From positions 48,527,415 through 48,591,414 of the forward strand of contig NC_084591.1 in assembly GCF_033807715.1 (NCBI RefSeq): DNA of 64,000 bases. Reading direction: 5' to 3'. Within the stretch, counting starts at the first letter, position 1, and each line of letters starts with the position of its first letter. The DNA is from Cololabis saira (lineage: Eukaryota > Chordata > Actinopteri > Beloniformes > Belonidae). Under the pieces are notes generated by a model. It did no database searches. It worked only from the letters and a program-made list of their open reading frames with translations, and was not told the DNA's origin. The translations under genes and the position numbers were made by a program. Of the stretch, positions 63,931 through 64,000 are shown in pieces.

Positions 63931-64000
63931 AACGATGCTCTACCTGAACTGTAACTGGACACAGTTACATGATGTTTTTTAATTCGGAATAAATTATTCT
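63931..64000. other. Window end, nothing recognised
   Basis: These are the last 70 bases, without a recognisable feature. Confidence 0.4.

Overview
The window is vertebrate genomic DNA, almost certainly from a teleost fish. The evidence is spliced exons with canonical GT/AG borders, the conserved C-terminus of the deadenylase scaffold CNOT1, and fish-typical repeats: an RTE-clade LINE resembling Rex3, Rex1/CR1-like and L2-like LINEs, L1-clade fragments, Tc1-like and Harbinger-like remnants, hAT-type elements and long CA/TA microsatellites. No prokaryotic gene organisation, rRNA, tRNA or CRISPR array was seen.

Layout. 1-4480: the last three coding exons of cnot1 on the + strand (420-552, 1503-1637, 3524-3602), with a 3'UTR and poly(A) signal at 4455. 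Its last two introns hold three DNA-transposon-like elements. 4500-29900: a repeat-dominated interval with LINE fragments (one LINE inserted in another at 13.5-18.7 kb), the 3' end of an LTR retrotransposon carrying several proline-rich tandem arrays (19.3-20.8 kb), a broken Harbinger-like Myb/SANT coding piece, a minus-strand LINE at 24.1-26.3 kb, a Tc1-like transposase remnant, and a 2.75 kb hAT-type element (27059-29809) with perfect termini and target-site duplications. 29.9-39.2 kb: a (TG)n block, a LINE reverse transcriptase ORF ending in a C2H2 zinc finger, then an L2-like LINE whose coding sequence contains a ~2.7 kb, ~117-copy 23-bp minisatellite and, downstream, a 6-copy 46-bp minisatellite. 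39-48 kb: mixed L1, L2, Ty3/gypsy and foldback fragments. 48-50.4 kb: a 20-bp AT-rich satellite, a possible CpG/CRE/YY1-type promoter with a short candidate first exon, and a 1.24 kb foldback element. 50-64 kb: mostly non-coding, with LTR pieces, an internally deleted Rex3-like copy, a hAT-type element with perfect 8-bp TSD (55381-56896), a nearly complete Rex3-like LINE (60194-63209), and a hAT end carrying a BED-like zinc finger.

Only cnot1 is a confidently functional host gene. The coherent theme of the rest is the birth of tandem repeats inside transposable elements: at least five separate minisatellites arise within LINE, LTR-element or hAT sequence, two of them within the same L2-like reading frame. 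No cooperating operon-like system is visible; the long ORFs other than the reverse transcriptase frames are mostly products of stop-free repeats.
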